DNA of 64,000 nucleotides from Tilletiaria anomala UBC 951 (lineage: Eukaryota; Basidiomycota; Exobasidiomycetes; Georgefischeriales; Tilletiariaceae). The stretch's first letter is position 1. The number at the start of each line of letters is the position of its first letter. The notes beneath the pieces are model-generated. The model had not been told where the DNA came from, did no database searches, and saw nothing but the letters and a program-made list of their open reading frames with translations. The position numbers were made by a program, and so were the translations under genes. Where the stretch lies: positions 1-64,000 of the forward strand of contig NW_013546934.1 in assembly GCF_000711695.1 (NCBI RefSeq), given 5' to 3'. Below, piece by piece: positions 1 through 10,060 of the stretch.

Positions 1-170
1 CTGTTGCTGAGCCTGTTGCTGAGCCTGTTGCTGAGCCTGTTGCTGAGCCTGTTGCTGAGCCTGTTGCTGAGCATGTTGCTGTTGCTGAGCCTGTTGCTGA
101 GCCTGTTGCTGTGGCTGTTGCTCAGCCTGTTGCTGTGGCTGCTGCTGCCGCTGCCGCTGCTGCTGCTGCT
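1..170 (-). repeat. CAG-rich 12-bp minisatellite and poly-Gln tract
   Basis: On the plus strand the unit CTGTTGCTGAGC is repeated six times perfectly from base 1 to 72. Degenerate copies follow to about 145, then a CTG run. Read on the minus strand it codes for Ala-Gln-Gln-Gln repeats and poly-Gln inside the partial gene. The unit is a multiple of three, so copy-number change keeps the frame. Confidence 0.9.
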
Positions 171-1242
171 GCTGCTGCTGAAGCGACTTGACCATCACCT
201 CGATTTGCTGCGGCGGTACGCCAAAGCGTATCCGCAACGTGTCCATTGCTGTGGTCCTGTAATTCTGCAGCTGCCGCATGGAGGCAGCGAGATGACCCTG
301 CGCCGCCGTCTTCTGCGGTCCATCCGGCTGCGCCAAAATGGTTTGCCATTGCTTTTGCAGATTCAGCATATTTGGCAGGACAGATTGCAAGAGCGCAAGG
401 CATGCTTGAGGCGTGGAGAGCTGCGCAGCAATATTGGGGGGGGTGCCAGATGCGTTACCACCTTGTTGCAGCTGTTGTCCTCCCCCTCCAGCAGATGAAG
501 GACCGCCTCCAGGCTGCTGCGGTTGGGAGCCTTTCTGACCAGACTGCTGCTGTTGCGCTGCAGAGGGATGTGGTTGATTCCCCAGCCCCGGACTGGCTGT
601 GCTTGCTTGTCTGCTCTGGTTCGCCACATGAGGGGAGCCAATGATGGACGATGTCCCTTGACCTGGCTGCTGTTGCGCCCTCTGCACGAGCGCAGGCGGC
701 AGCATGCCGCTCGGCGCGCCCTGTTGCTGTTGGGGCTGTTGTTGCATCATCTGAGGCGACCCATCATTTTGTGCTTGCTGCTGCTGCTGCTTTTGCAAGA
801 ATTGCTGCATAATATGCAGCTGTTGTGGTGTCATGTTTGGCAAAGACGCTTGGCCAAAGTGTTGTTGAGATGCACCGGTGTTGGAAACTCCTGCTATTTG
901 CTGCCCTTGATGCCCCTGCTGTTGTTGCTGCTGCTGCTGTTGCGCATAGTGCTGCTGCAACAGCATTTGAGGATTGAGAGGAGCGGTAGAGCCACCACCA
1001 CCATCACCTCCTCCTCCTGCTCCTCCAGGCATCATGAGACCAAGCTGCGTAATGGCTCCGCCAGGCCCCCCTGCTCCGCCGACCGCTTGGCCAGCACTTT
1101 GCGGATGTTGTTGTTGCTGAGTGGCGGCATATTGTTGCTGGGCTTGCTGAAGGTTCTGTTGCTGAGCCATCAGCAAGGCCTGCATCATCTGCGGATTGAG
1201 GGTGGCATTTGTCCCCCCTCCTCCTACATTATGGGAATTCAT
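1..1242 (-). CDS. Glutamine-rich protein, N-terminal part (runs off left edge)
   Basis: An open frame with no stop runs from an ATG at 1242 down to base 1 and continues outside the window: at least 414 codons and apparently no intron. An in-frame stop lies upstream of this ATG. The product is dominated by Gln with Gly, Pro, Ala and Met. Two similar modules begin LNPQMMQ and LNPQML. A non-repetitive helical-looking stretch lies at about residues 255-345 (STPQACLALLQSVLPNML, then a second block ending VPPQQIEVMV). It is followed by poly-Gln and a 12-bp repeat coding for AQQQ. Such composition is typical of transcriptional coactivators (Mediator, SWI/SNF or SAGA subunits), but I recognise no defining domain in the visible part, so the function is inference. 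An additional 5' exon upstream of 1242 cannot be excluded. Confidence 0.75.
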   Translation of the reverse strand, partial: MNSHNVGGGGTNATLNPQMMQALLMAQQQNLQQAQQQYAATQQQQHPQSAGQAVGGAGGPGGAITQLGLMMPGGAGGGGDGGGGSTAPLNPQMLLQQHYAQQQQQQQQQGHQGQQIAGVSNTGASQQHFGQASLPNMTPQQLHIMQQFLQKQQQQQAQNDGSPQMMQQQPQQQQGAPSGMLPPALVQRAQQQPGQGTSSIIGSPHVANQSRQASTASPGLGNQPHPSAAQQQQSGQKGSQPQQPGGGPSSAGGGGQQLQQGGNASGTPPNIAAQLSTPQACLALLQSVLPNMLNLQKQWQTILAQPDGPQKTAAQGHLAASMRQLQNYRTTAMDTLRIRFGVPPQQIEVMVKSLQQQQQQQQRQRQQQPQQQAEQQPQQQAQQQAQQQQHAQQQAQQQAQQQAQQQAQQQAQQQ

Positions 1243-2304
1243 GCTGAGCGGCAAGCTCGTCCGTCTCGGCCAACCGACGTCGCGTTTGCTCCTGAAGAAG
1301 CGTGCATCCACGCTCTATCGGGGCAAAACACTGTCACGCAGCGCAATGGACGTGTGACCGAAGGGGCGCGTTCCAGGCCAAGCGCCGACGTCCCAGACAA
1401 TCGCGGCGTCGACTCTCCGCTGGCGCTGCGAAGATGTTGACGTGTGTCTGAACGAGTTGGCGGTACCGTTGCTTGTCTGCTCCATGCAACAGCCCGCGGA
1501 TATCACGACCACGTTGACGGTGCACACAATCGATAAACGCGTCTGTGCTTGACGCGATCAAACAGTTGAATGTATTCTCCCTCTCTTTTGGCGGATGACA
1601 CTTTTGCGTGGTGATGAAGACGCGTTTCGGTATCGAACAAAGACGCCGATGAGTGAGAGATAGGCTTCGTGGATACCTAGCGAGTGACAAGAATGACGCA
1701 CAGACGACCGGCTTGCTCCTGCCTCGCACACACTGCCATTATCCCGGCTAGGCTGCTACAATTCCCGATGAGCTGCTCTTGTGCTCCTTTCGAGCTCGAG
1801 CCGGATGCATTTAGAGGAAAGATCCAGTACCAATCAAAGGACATGATGGCAGCTCGATGCTTCTATGTTGGTGTGCAACTTGTCGTCGGCGTCTTACTTT
1901 CTCTTTCCTCATCGTAACTGTGGCATGGTGCAGCCAGTGCATTAACCCTAATTCACTGCTTCCGCTTGTCGATGCGCTCACACCATCTCTCATTTCTGGC
2001 TGTGTCGCACTGGTCAGATTGACTCATCGATGTCGATCCTCTCCTTGTTTGTGTCTCTTCTCGTCCTGACGCCTGACGAGTGATCACCATTCGCACCACG
2101 ACTGGACCATCATTGTGTCCCTTCAGGCTACCAAATACTCGCATTCGAGCGAGAGCGGGAGGAACATCTTTTGCGCACATCCAACTCTGCAAGCGCAAGC
2201 GCGAACCGCGTGACCCGCCGCCTTAGAAGGAAAATCACAGCCACCAATCGATTACATAGTGCCCATCAGATTGAAGCTCGAGCTCCAAGTTCGCTTTGGC
2301 AACG
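1243..2304. promoter_or_regulatory. Divergent promoter region, Q-rich gene / AFG3
   Basis: About 1.06 kb between the divergent starts at 1242 (minus) and 2305 (plus). The short open frames here show no recognisable protein. I see no clear TATA box, repeat or RNA gene. Confidence 0.5.
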
Positions 2305-5116
2305 ATGTACGCCACCTTTCGAAGGGATGCAGCGTCTTCCATCAGGGCTGTTATGAGCGCCGCTCCGCCCTCTGCAAGTATTCGGTCCAGCAGCATCGGC
2401 GGAAATACTCCGAGGCGATGGCTCCTCTCCACCTCCGCCTACAGCACAACAGCAACTTCATCCATTGCGTCAAGATCGAAGGGCAAAGCCGTACTGCGAG
2501 GAAGCAACCTTTTGCCACCATACGAAGCTCGCAGTCTCATCACATTGCAACAATACGTTGCCGCACAGCAAGTACGGCTGTATGCGACACCTACGGACGA
2601 CAAAGACACGGCCGACAAGAAGCTAGGTGCTCCTGAAAAGGAAGGCGAAAAGAACACAAACTTGAGCAGCGAAGTCGAGAAGGATATCGAGATAGGTCTA
2701 CGAGAGGCCAAGAAAGGAAAGAAGGATGAGATACCCAAGGAACTCAAGTCGTTCTTTGAGAAGGAAAGTGGTGACAAAGAAGCTAAGGAGGCGTCGGATG
2801 AAGGCGAGAGCAAGCCGGCCAGCAATAGCAGTAGCGAAAAGGGAAAGTCTGGTGGAAGAGACAAGGGAAAGGGCAAGGAGGCTGGGGGGTCAACTGGCAG
2901 CCCTTTCGGCGGTCCAGCCGAGATTCGCATGAATGGCAACACGATCCTCGCTACGGTCATCAGCACCTACCTCATCTACCGCCTCAACTCTACTGACACG
3001 CCATCACGCGAGATCACGTGGCAAGAATTCCGCACGGCTTTCCTCGATAAGGGCATGGTCGACCGTCTCGTCGTCGTCAATCGCACCAAGGTTAAGGTCT
3101 ACCTGCACAGCAATACCACTGGCAGCATGTATCCAAGCTCGAGTACAGACGCGATGGGCTCGCCTCCCTCTGCCTCTGGTGCGGGCCAGGCGCAGTACTG
3201 GTTCAGCGTCGGCTCCGTCGAGGCGTTCGAGCGACGACTGGACGAAGCGCAGCGCGAGCTGGACATTCCGGCCAGCGAGCGCATCCCCGTAGCATACCAC
3301 GAGGAGGTCAGCACGCTGTCCACACTGGCGCACTTTGGGCCATCCATCCTGCTGGCCGGCCTGCTCTTCTACATGACCCGCCGCGCAGCAGGCGGCATGA
3401 GTGGCGGCGGTGCCGGCGGCGGACCAGGTGGGATTTTTGGCATCGGCAAGAGTCGCGCAAAGATGTTCAACCAGGAGACGGAGGTCAAGACCAAGTTTGC
3501 TGACGTGGCGGGAATGGACGAGGCAAAAGAAGAGATCATGGAGTTTGTCAACTTCCTCAAAAAGCCTGAGCGCTATGAGAGGCTCGGCGCCAAGATCCCT
3601 AGAGGTGCCATCCTGTCCGGCCCACCTGGTACGGGTAAGACGCTCCTCGCCAAGGCGACTGCTGGTGAGGCTGGTGTCCCTTTCCTTTCTGTCTCCGGTT
3701 CCGAATTTGTCGAGATGGTGAGTCGGAGTGATGAGACATAACGAGAACTTCTCTGCGTGAAGTCTTGAGTGAACATCCAATTGTTTTTCGCTGGCAGTTC
3801 GTCGGTGTTGGTCCATCGCGCGTGCGCGACATGTTCGCGAATGCTAAGAAACACGCGCCATGCATTATTTTCGTTGACGAAATCGACGCCATCGGTAAGG
3901 CGCGTGGCAAATCCGGTTCTTTCGGCGGTAATGATGAGCGCGAGAGTACGCTCAACGAGCTCCTCGTCCAGATGGATGGCTTTGGCACCGAAGAGCACGT
4001 CGTCGTCCTTGCCGGCACCAACAGGCCAGACGTGCTCGACCCTGCCCTCATGCGCCCTGGGCGTTTCGACCGACACATTGCGATCGACAGACCGGACATT
4101 AGCGGTCGTCGCGACATCTTTGCAGTCCACCTCAAGCCGCTCAAACTGAGTGAAGACACGAACCGTGAGCTGCTTTCGGAGAAGCTGTCCACGCTCACGC
4201 CAGGATTCAGCGGTGCGGATGTTGCGAACGTCTGCAACGAAGCTGCGCTGATTGCTGCGCGCGGCGGCGCGACCGCCATTGAAGAATATCACTTTGAGCT
4301 GGCGATCGAACGTGTCATCGCCGGTCTCGAGCGCAAGAGCAGGGTGCTCAGTCCAGAGGAGAAGACTACTGTCGCATATCACGAAGCGGGGCATGCTGTC
4401 TGCGGATGGTTCCTCGAGCACGCAGATCCATTGCTCAAAGTCAGCATCATCCCGCGCGGCGTCGGTGCACTGGGATACGCTCAGTACTTGCCCAAAGAGC
4501 GTTACCTTTTCTCCACGGAGCAGCTGATCGATCGGATGTGCATGACGCTTGGAGGGCGCGTTTCGGAAGAGATTTTCTTCGGTAGAATCACAACCGGTGC
4601 CCAAGACGACTTGTCCAAGATCACTAGGATGGCGTTCGAGATCTGCAGCTCGTATGGCATGAATGAGACGATTGGTCCAGGTAGGTCCACGCTTGCCAAG
4701 CTAGGTTGGACAGACAGAGATATTGACTTATCGTTTTTTCTCGCATAGTGTCATACCGCCAAGAGCAGGAATCGATGCACAAGCCTTTCTCTGAGCAAAC
4801 TGCATCGGCTCTTGACGCAGAGGTGAAGAAGATGGTCCTCTCTGCGCACAAGCGAACGACGGAGCTCCTTACGAAGTACAAGGCCGAGGTAGAGAAAGTT
4901 GCACAGTTACTTTTGAAGAAGGAGGTGATCACACGCGAGGATATGCGCAACTTGCTAGGCAAGCGACCATTCAAGACGGCCGACGAGGCCGATGAGTACC
5001 TCGACAAAAAGGGAAGGCTGACGCGCAAGGGTGAAACCAGCGCTCCGCCGCCACCACGATCTGAGCTTGGCGAGCCTGGTCTTGCCGCCTCCCCTACGCC
5101 TGACTCGAAGCTCTAA
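2305..5116 (+). CDS. AFG3: Mitochondrial m-AAA protease subunit Afg3 (Yta10)
   Basis: ATP-dependent zinc metalloprotease of the inner mitochondrial membrane that degrades misfolded membrane proteins and processes matrix proteins. Exons 2305-3717, 3798-4680 and 4749-5116 give 887 aa. The open frame begins earlier with TTG; the first ATG is at 2305 and opens an Arg/Ser/Ala-rich presequence. Order: charged Lys/Glu linker, membrane segment at about 212-227, intermembrane-space domain, second membrane segment at about 342-360, Walker A GPPGTGKT at about 439, Walker B with IIFVDEID at about 493, second region of homology ([20 protein letters not shown]), and zinc site YHEAGHAV at about 665. The wording [16 protein letters not shown] and [10 protein letters not shown] matches the Afg3/Yta10 branch. 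All ATPase and protease residues are present. The partner subunit Yta12 is not in the window. Confidence 0.96.
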
Positions 5117-5481
5117 TTTGAAGGAGAAGGGACACATGCACACTAGGCTAGATTTGGCTTTGCTCTCCTGTACTGTATCGCTCCTTTGCAACCGCTCCGC
5201 CCCAAACCGTCCTTCACTCTTTTATTGACTTTGTTGGAAGGCACCCTGATTGAACGGTTCAGGCATTTTCCACTCATGGAAGCCATATATTTGTGATCTA
5301 CCTGGCGAAATTTCGCAACCAGCCATCTCCCGTGCACATCGTTCAATCTACCGAGTGTTTCAATACTCAGTTAATAATCTCAAGGAGGCGCTCTGTCCGA
5401 ACGACCGAGCCATCGGCCAACACGCGAGGTAGGAGGTCAGAACTTCTAAAAGAGCGAAGTGCTGTACCGCAACCAGCAACA
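5117..5481. promoter_or_regulatory. AFG3 3' end / RPC37 promoter
   Basis: A 365-bp same-strand spacer. It must hold the AFG3 terminator and the RPC37 promoter. No distinct motif was recognised. Confidence 0.4.
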
Positions 5482-6848
5482 ATGCCCGCTTCGAGCACGA
5501 GACGCAACGATGCCCTCTTCCTTGGCGGCGCGGAGAGCGACAGCGACGCGGAGATGCGAGATGCAAACACTGGTGCATCGGCATCAGCATTGAAGTCACG
5601 AAGCACTGCCATTGATGACGACGATGAAGACCGTGGAGAAGGCTCGAGTAGACCAAGGAGAAGGCGCGCTAGTTCCAACGCCTCGAACGCCACCAGTAAA
5701 TCGCTGGCCCTCTCGGAAAGCAGCCTGGAGGACCTCGAAAGGCAACGCAACGCTGCACGCGATGATTTTGAAGATGGAGATGCTATGAATGCCAGGTCAG
5801 ATATAGCATCAGCAGACATGGATCCGCAAGATGATCCAAACCTGCTCGCGTCCATTCCGGTCTATATCGCACGCTCGATTCCGCATGGCACTTCTTTACA
5901 AGTCTTCCAATATCCCAATTATCCTGCAGGCCGCCCACTACCCATTCCCACATCTGCACAGGAACGCGGTCTCAAAGAGTCGGCGCGCTGGCGTTCGCAG
6001 GCAAATTGGGTCGAAGTCGACTTGCCCATCGACATGCGCGCACAAGTGTACAACCACGAGACTGGCAAGGAGCTGGGACAGAATCTCGAAAATGAAGGCA
6101 AGACCAAGAAGGTCAAGAGGGAAGACGACGAAACATCAGAAAGGAAGTCAAAAAAGCTGGAAAAGATCAAGTTGCAGAGCTGCGAAGTCCCCAATACGAC
6201 AAGATATCTCGTTGGCGTCATGCGTGATGGTGAGCAACAACCCTCACATTCCTGCATCGACGCACCCGCAACTGATCACGAGCGATATCTTGCGCCCCTC
6301 TTCTTTTCAGGTGCCTTGCATCTGACAAACTTGAACCATGTCCTCCAATTGCGCCCATCTTTGCACCATCTGGACGCCAACGACATCGCTGAGGCTGATG
6401 CGCGAAGGCGCCAGCGAGAAGGCGGGCCCGATGGTGCTGGCTCCGGAGACGAAGGCGGCGCTGGTAGCGGCCGTGCCGCTGCCAAAGCGCGCGCCGTCAC
6501 TGTGAGCGTCAAGGAGGATGCGAACTCTAGCACGAAGAGCGGCGCGGTGGGCGATAAATGGGAGGAGATGATGTTGGCTCAGCGCAAGGCCGAGGGTGAA
6601 CCTTGGATCCCTCTGACATGGCTGAACGAGGAGGTGAGTCACCCTCTTGCATTGAATATGTCATTGAAATCGTGTCTCACCCCTGTTCACCCGCCGCCAT
6701 GTAACACACAATGGCTTTCTAGACCCCACAAGCCAAGAAGACGTTCAATGCGCAGCTCTTTGCTGGGAGTAAGACGCAGCTGGCATGCACGGCCGCACCC
6801 GCCGATTATCTCGCCAAGAACCTGAAAAGCGCATTGCGCATTGATTGA
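5482..6848 (+). CDS. RPC37: RNA polymerase III subunit Rpc37 (RPC5)
   Basis: Subunit of the Rpc37-Rpc53 heterodimer of RNA polymerase III, acting in initiation, termination and reinitiation in the nucleus. Exons 5482-6229, 6311-6633 and 6723-6848 join in phase to 398 aa. The N-terminal 115 residues are acidic and Ser-rich. The conserved Sin/RPC5 region begins near SIPVYIARS (about residue 130). It continues through WVEVDLPIDM and TTRYLVGVMRDGALHLTNLN, the last segment being created exactly by splicing the first intron. A final short exon ends in a basic tail. The start is the first ATG that leaves no unconserved basic leader. The next gene downstream is convergent and decayed. Confidence 0.9.
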
Positions 6849-7084
6849 TAGCCGCATAGAAATACTTGCAGATTCATTAATCCATTCTCAAACCTGTATG
6901 CTATTGTCCATTGTTCATGCTAGACGCTCTGTTAAAAGCTTTATAGAGTTGCTGTTGACGTGCGCTTTGATCCAATTACGCATCGCAGCCTCAAAAGTCA
7001 GTAATGCAGCCTTGACTGGTATCATGCACGTCTCGTGCGTATCGATGGACGACTAAGGAAACGTGCAATATCAGCATCGGTGAG

Positions 7085-9348
7085 CTCGGTCGATGTAACA
7101 CTCGATCACTGCACGCACCTCTGGAAAACTTGAGCCTGTTTTTCCCCGCTCTTCTGCCACTCGGCCAATCACTTGGTAAGCGTCTGTTGGTCGACGTGCA
7201 AGTTCACCTCGCGCACCTTGGAGTCGATTGTGATCTTGTTGCCGTCTTCGACGAGTGCCATAGGTCCACCATCGATTGCCTCTGGCACGACGTGGCCCGT
7301 GCAGAAGAAATATGATGCTGCGGATAAACGGCCATCTGAGATCAATGCGGCTGTCTGCGGGGCAGCGAGGGGAGAGCACAGTGTCAGACCTGAGTCGCCA
7401 CATGGGCAAGCAGGAACAAAGAGGCGTACCTTTCCTAGACGAGCGCCCATAATAGGGACTGGATATAGAAAGGGCGAATGTCCAAGTCAAATGCTAGCTA
7501 TGAATCTCACAGCTGTGGTCGCGCTCCTACCCTTCGGCCCAAGCAGTTCGCTCACGCTAGGCATGCCTCCTGGCCCAGCGTATCTGTGGGAAAACGCGAT
7601 GACACCATATGAGTGCGGCATAGGTCAGGGAACCGCTTTGGAATGCCTGAAGGTGATTAATCTGTCGCTCGAATTGTACGTACTGAATAATGACATGCCC
7701 GTCCTTGAGTCTCCTTTCCTTGATCGCCTCCATGACGAGATGCTCCTCATTGAAGCAGATCGCCGGCCCTTCAACGTAAGAGCCCTCTTTACCCATCAGC
7801 TCAGATATAGTTGAGCCTGTGCAGAGGTTCCCGCGCATGAGAGTCAAGTGACCAGTAGACTTGAGCGGTGCGTTGAGAGGAGCGAGGTCGCCCTGGCTCT
7901 TACCCATGCGTATCGCCTCGACATCACGCAGATTATCCGCCAGTATTTTGCCGGTGATGGACATCACGTCGCCGTTCAGGAGATTCAAGTTATCCAGAAA
8001 GTACTTGAGCAGCGCTGGAAGGCTGCTCAACGCATTCAGGTCGATCATCATGTGCTTCCCTGATGGCTTCATGTTGGCTAGGGAGTGCGGTCGCCGATGC
8101 GCTGGACTGTCAGTTGACGCGCAGCAAGCACGGTGTGAAAAGCCAATCCGCGACGTTAAATAAAAAGGTCCAGTGCATTGCCGCTTGTTAGGGTAAGTCA
8201 GGCACGCGCAGTCATCGACGGTTATATAGATTTCGGCAGCTTTGACGATAGCGATCAGGTGAAGGACAGGGTTTGTGCTGCCTCTGAACGCATGCATCAT
8301 GGTAATTGCATTTGAAAATGCCTCGTGAGTCAAAACGTCCCTAGACCCCATATCCAGTTCGAGTATTTTCTTCATCGCCGCGCCGGCTCGCAGTCACTCT
8401 TGTACGTTTGCCTGGCTCGTCGCAGGTGCACTGCTGCTGATGGGCAAGCCGAAACTGAGGATCTCGATGCAGACGCTCATAGACTTGGCCGCATACATGC
8501 CACCCCAGGAGCCTGGGCCAGGGTAGGAGTGGTGCAAAATGTCGAGCCGCTACTCGTTGAGGATGACCTTGCTGGCGAAGTTGCGGCCCAACGCTTCGTA
8601 GTTGTCGTCTACTTGGCAACGGCCGCCGGCCTTGCGGTCCAGCCCTGGTGCATCAATCGTATGAGCACTTGGTTGGATAGTACAGCCGTAAACGATCAGA
8701 GTTGGCTTGCGGTTTGGAACAAGGTGTCGAAAAGACATCAGACCAGCTTAGCCCCTTCATGTACGCACAAAATCATTCCAAAGTCAAACTTACTCGACTC
8801 GCGCATCAGCGATCAGCACTGCAGCCATGTTTTTTCGCAGGCTGGGATGCCGATTGTACTGGTATGACTCTGCCCGACACTGGCAACCTCGATACTGTCC
8901 GCAATGATCTCTCTGCTGACCAAATTGCACACCTCCTCCCTTGTCCGCCCATGGTCATGGCGTCGGAGATGCCGATCGTATTATACTGTAGTCTAATCAA
9001 GTTGGCAGATGCCATGCCGCTGTCGATCGTGTTAGCCAGGTCGAGCAGATGCACTTTGAAAAGGTTGCCTTACCAACCGATGGCAGCGATGCCGACTTGT
9101 GGACGTCCTAGCTTGTCGACGCTGCTCCCCGACGCCATCAACATGGCCTGCTCTCCGCCTCGATCGGTAGACTGTGTGACTTCGGCCGAGTACTTGTTCA
9201 GCTCCGTCCCAAGGGGTGCAAAACTGATTTGCGAGACGGCACAATGTTTGATGCTGCCGTCCTTGTCGACAGCATGTGTATCTGCGCTCGCCGCACCTGC
9301 GCCTGCAGCGCGCGAGGCGTGGACCTCGACTTCGCCTACAGGTACCAT
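7085..9348 (-). pseudogene. ILV3: Decayed dihydroxy-acid dehydratase (ILV3) copy
   Basis: Minus-strand pieces in order match the whole length of fungal dihydroxy-acid dehydratase (2,3-dihydroxyacid to 2-oxoacid, branched-chain amino acid synthesis, mitochondrion). From the N terminus: LNKYSAEVTQ, MHLLDL, NTIGISDAMTMG, IPACEK, TLIVYGCTI, PGPGSWGGMYAAKS, ILELDMGSRDVLT, GSTNPVLHLIA, LKPSG-like, STGHL, RGNL, GPA and GHVVPEA. They lie in different frames. The segment expected to read NPCNMH reads NLFKVH after an in-frame stop, and the GACGG Cys is now Trp, so two of three Fe-S ligand cysteines are gone. A one-base loss in an A-run follows IPACEK, and a TGA interrupts the last segment. An intron-like GTAAGT remains without a usable acceptor. 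Intron relics argue for a decayed genomic copy, not a retrocopy. A working ILV3 is expected elsewhere. Confidence 0.88.
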
Positions 9349-10060
9349 ATTTTGCGAACTGAAGATTGGAGCTTCTACCTTGAAGCCTTGTTCGGTTCGA
9401 AGGGGAGGGGGGGGCAGTGGTTAAAGGCGCCGGGTGACCGCTGGGGTTCGTCGCGGATGATGAATGTGCAGGTGCTCAACTACGTTCTGCGGCTCTGCCA
9501 GCCTGGTAGTTATTTACTGGTTGATCCTGCCTCCCACGACAGGCCAAGCGCTTGCTGCTACTTACCTTACCAGGCGTGCAGAAGACTGCGGACTTACCTG
9601 GGCGATGACAGCGAGACTCCCAAGAAAGCACAATCAGTGTCAGGCAGCGTCTACGTGGGTGATTGTAGGCCTAGAATTCTTGCTGGAGGGATGTTAGCGA
9701 ATAGGAGCCGAAGTGTGTGGGGATGAGACTGCAGCCGCCTGTGGGGCGGATGATGAGCGAGTGACAGCGTGGGGGACACCCGCTTCTAATTATCCGCGGG
9801 TAACCCGCCAAACAAGCCTGTTGGACCGATCGTCCCCGAGTCATGAGGGCGCATGAGCGCCGCCGCCAGACCTCGAGGTATTGTGGTTCGTAGTCTTGAG
9901 ACCTTCACTTCAGCTGACTGAGTGTTGCACAGTTGCACGCGCTCGAGGAGGCTAGAACCTAGAACGGCTCACAGCTTGCTCCTGTCTGGGTGTTCTCTAC
10001 CAACATTGTTCGCTTTGGTTTATATGGGGCGCCTTGCGTGAGCGAGCACCTCTCTTCAAG
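9349..10060. promoter_or_regulatory. Pseudogene 5' flank and DPP5 promoter
   Basis: About 0.7 kb. TTTATAT at 10019-10025 lies 36 bp before the DPP5 ATG and could be a TATA element. A five-codon ATG...TGA frame (10024-10041) overlaps it and would be an upstream ORF only if transcription starts before it. Nothing else was recognised. Confidence 0.4.

Noticed and set aside
4-1440. Leucine-rich plus-strand frames at the left edge
   Set aside because: They are the reverse complement of the poly-Gln gene. Poly-Leu from CTG repeats is an artefact.
3573-4604. 343-codon minus-strand frame across AFG3
   Set aside because: It is antisense to the conserved AAA+ and protease domains and crosses the AFG3 introns. 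High GC content produces such shadows.
5293-5481. Upstream extension of the RPC37 frame
   Set aside because: It opens with a non-ATG codon and has no conserved sequence before the ATG at 5482.
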